From: Planctomycetota bacterium | Lineage (GTDB): Bacteria; Planctomycetota; Phycisphaerae; Phycisphaerales; SM1A02 | DNA: 22,626 nt | Assembly (NCBI GenBank): GCA_027295435.1 | Contig: JAPUKX010000087.1 | Span: 1-22,626 of the forward strand | Reading direction: 5' to 3' | Shown: one piece after another, positions 22,536-22,626 of the stretch | Numbering within the stretch: the first letter of the stretch is position 1 | Layout: each line of letters begins with the position of its first letter | The notes under the pieces: model-generated | Databases searched by the model: none | Seen by the model: the letters and a program-made list of their open reading frames with translations, nothing else | What the model was told of the DNA's origin: nothing | Program-made: the position numbers and the translations under genes

Positions 22536-22626
22536 GAAAGTGTAATGCGCGTTACCAAACCTGCCAGAATCAGTCACAACGGGCGAAGTTATGACATTGA
22601 TGCGCCGATGTCGAAGATATGAACAA

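Noticed and set aside
1..22626. CRISPR array, insertion sequence, prophage or rRNA
   Set aside because: No spaced direct-repeat array, transposase, integrase, phage gene or rRNA sequence was seen.

Overview
The window is GC-rich, gene-dense bacterial chromosome with no sign of a mobile element, CRISPR array or rRNA. A Planctomycetota-like host (perhaps a Phycisphaerae-type lineage) is my inference. It rests on a cytosolic Ser/Thr kinase with a long TPR tail beside a planctomycete-style ECF sigma factor, on TACAAT-like -10 elements placed very close to start codons, and on the overall gene content. No single marker proves it.

Layout. The left edge holds the 3' part of a tRNA-Ala(TGC), followed by a small Dabb-domain lipoprotein (112-501). 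Two minus-strand paralogous secreted DUF4139-like proteins follow (604-2025, 2090-3277). Divergent to them is a pair of exported M16 zinc-protease subunits, one with the HxxEH motif and one without it but with the R/Y pair (3639-6879). Next come a SAM methyltransferase (7037-7876), a small polytopic membrane protein (7997-8530), a long-chain polyprenyl diphosphate synthase (8671-9681), and a minus-strand 104-residue protein that looks like a histidine phosphotransfer domain without its histidine (9761-10075).

The centre (10380-16821) is a DNA-damage-tolerance block. It has an SRAP/YedK-type abasic-site protein, then the imuA-imuB-dnaE2 mutasome operon: ImuA (RecA-like accessory), ImuB (catalytically dead Y-family subunit) and DnaE2 (C-family error-prone polymerase). 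A strong sigma70-like promoter with two direct ATACCTA repeats sits directly before imuA. ImuB's start lies 107 bp inside imuA, and dnaE2 starts 3 nt after imuB, so the three products are likely made together. A canonical LexA box was not recognised.

The right part holds a minus-strand kinase-TPR gene (16881-19037) divergent from an ECF sigma factor gene (19131-19709). A three-gene plus-strand run follows: an intracellular Asp-box (BNR) beta-propeller, a MoaD/ThiS-type sulfur carrier ending in Gly-Gly whose Shine-Dalgarno overlaps the propeller's stop region, and a MoaA-type radical-SAM GTP 3',8-cyclase. The window ends with a minus-strand tRNA-Glu(CTC) and its promoter.

The least explained items are the propeller/sulfur-carrier/MoaA run, the damage-tolerance block with its repeat-bearing leaderless promoter and a degenerate ImuB clamp motif, the kinase/sigma divergent pair, and the orphan pseudo-Hpt gene.
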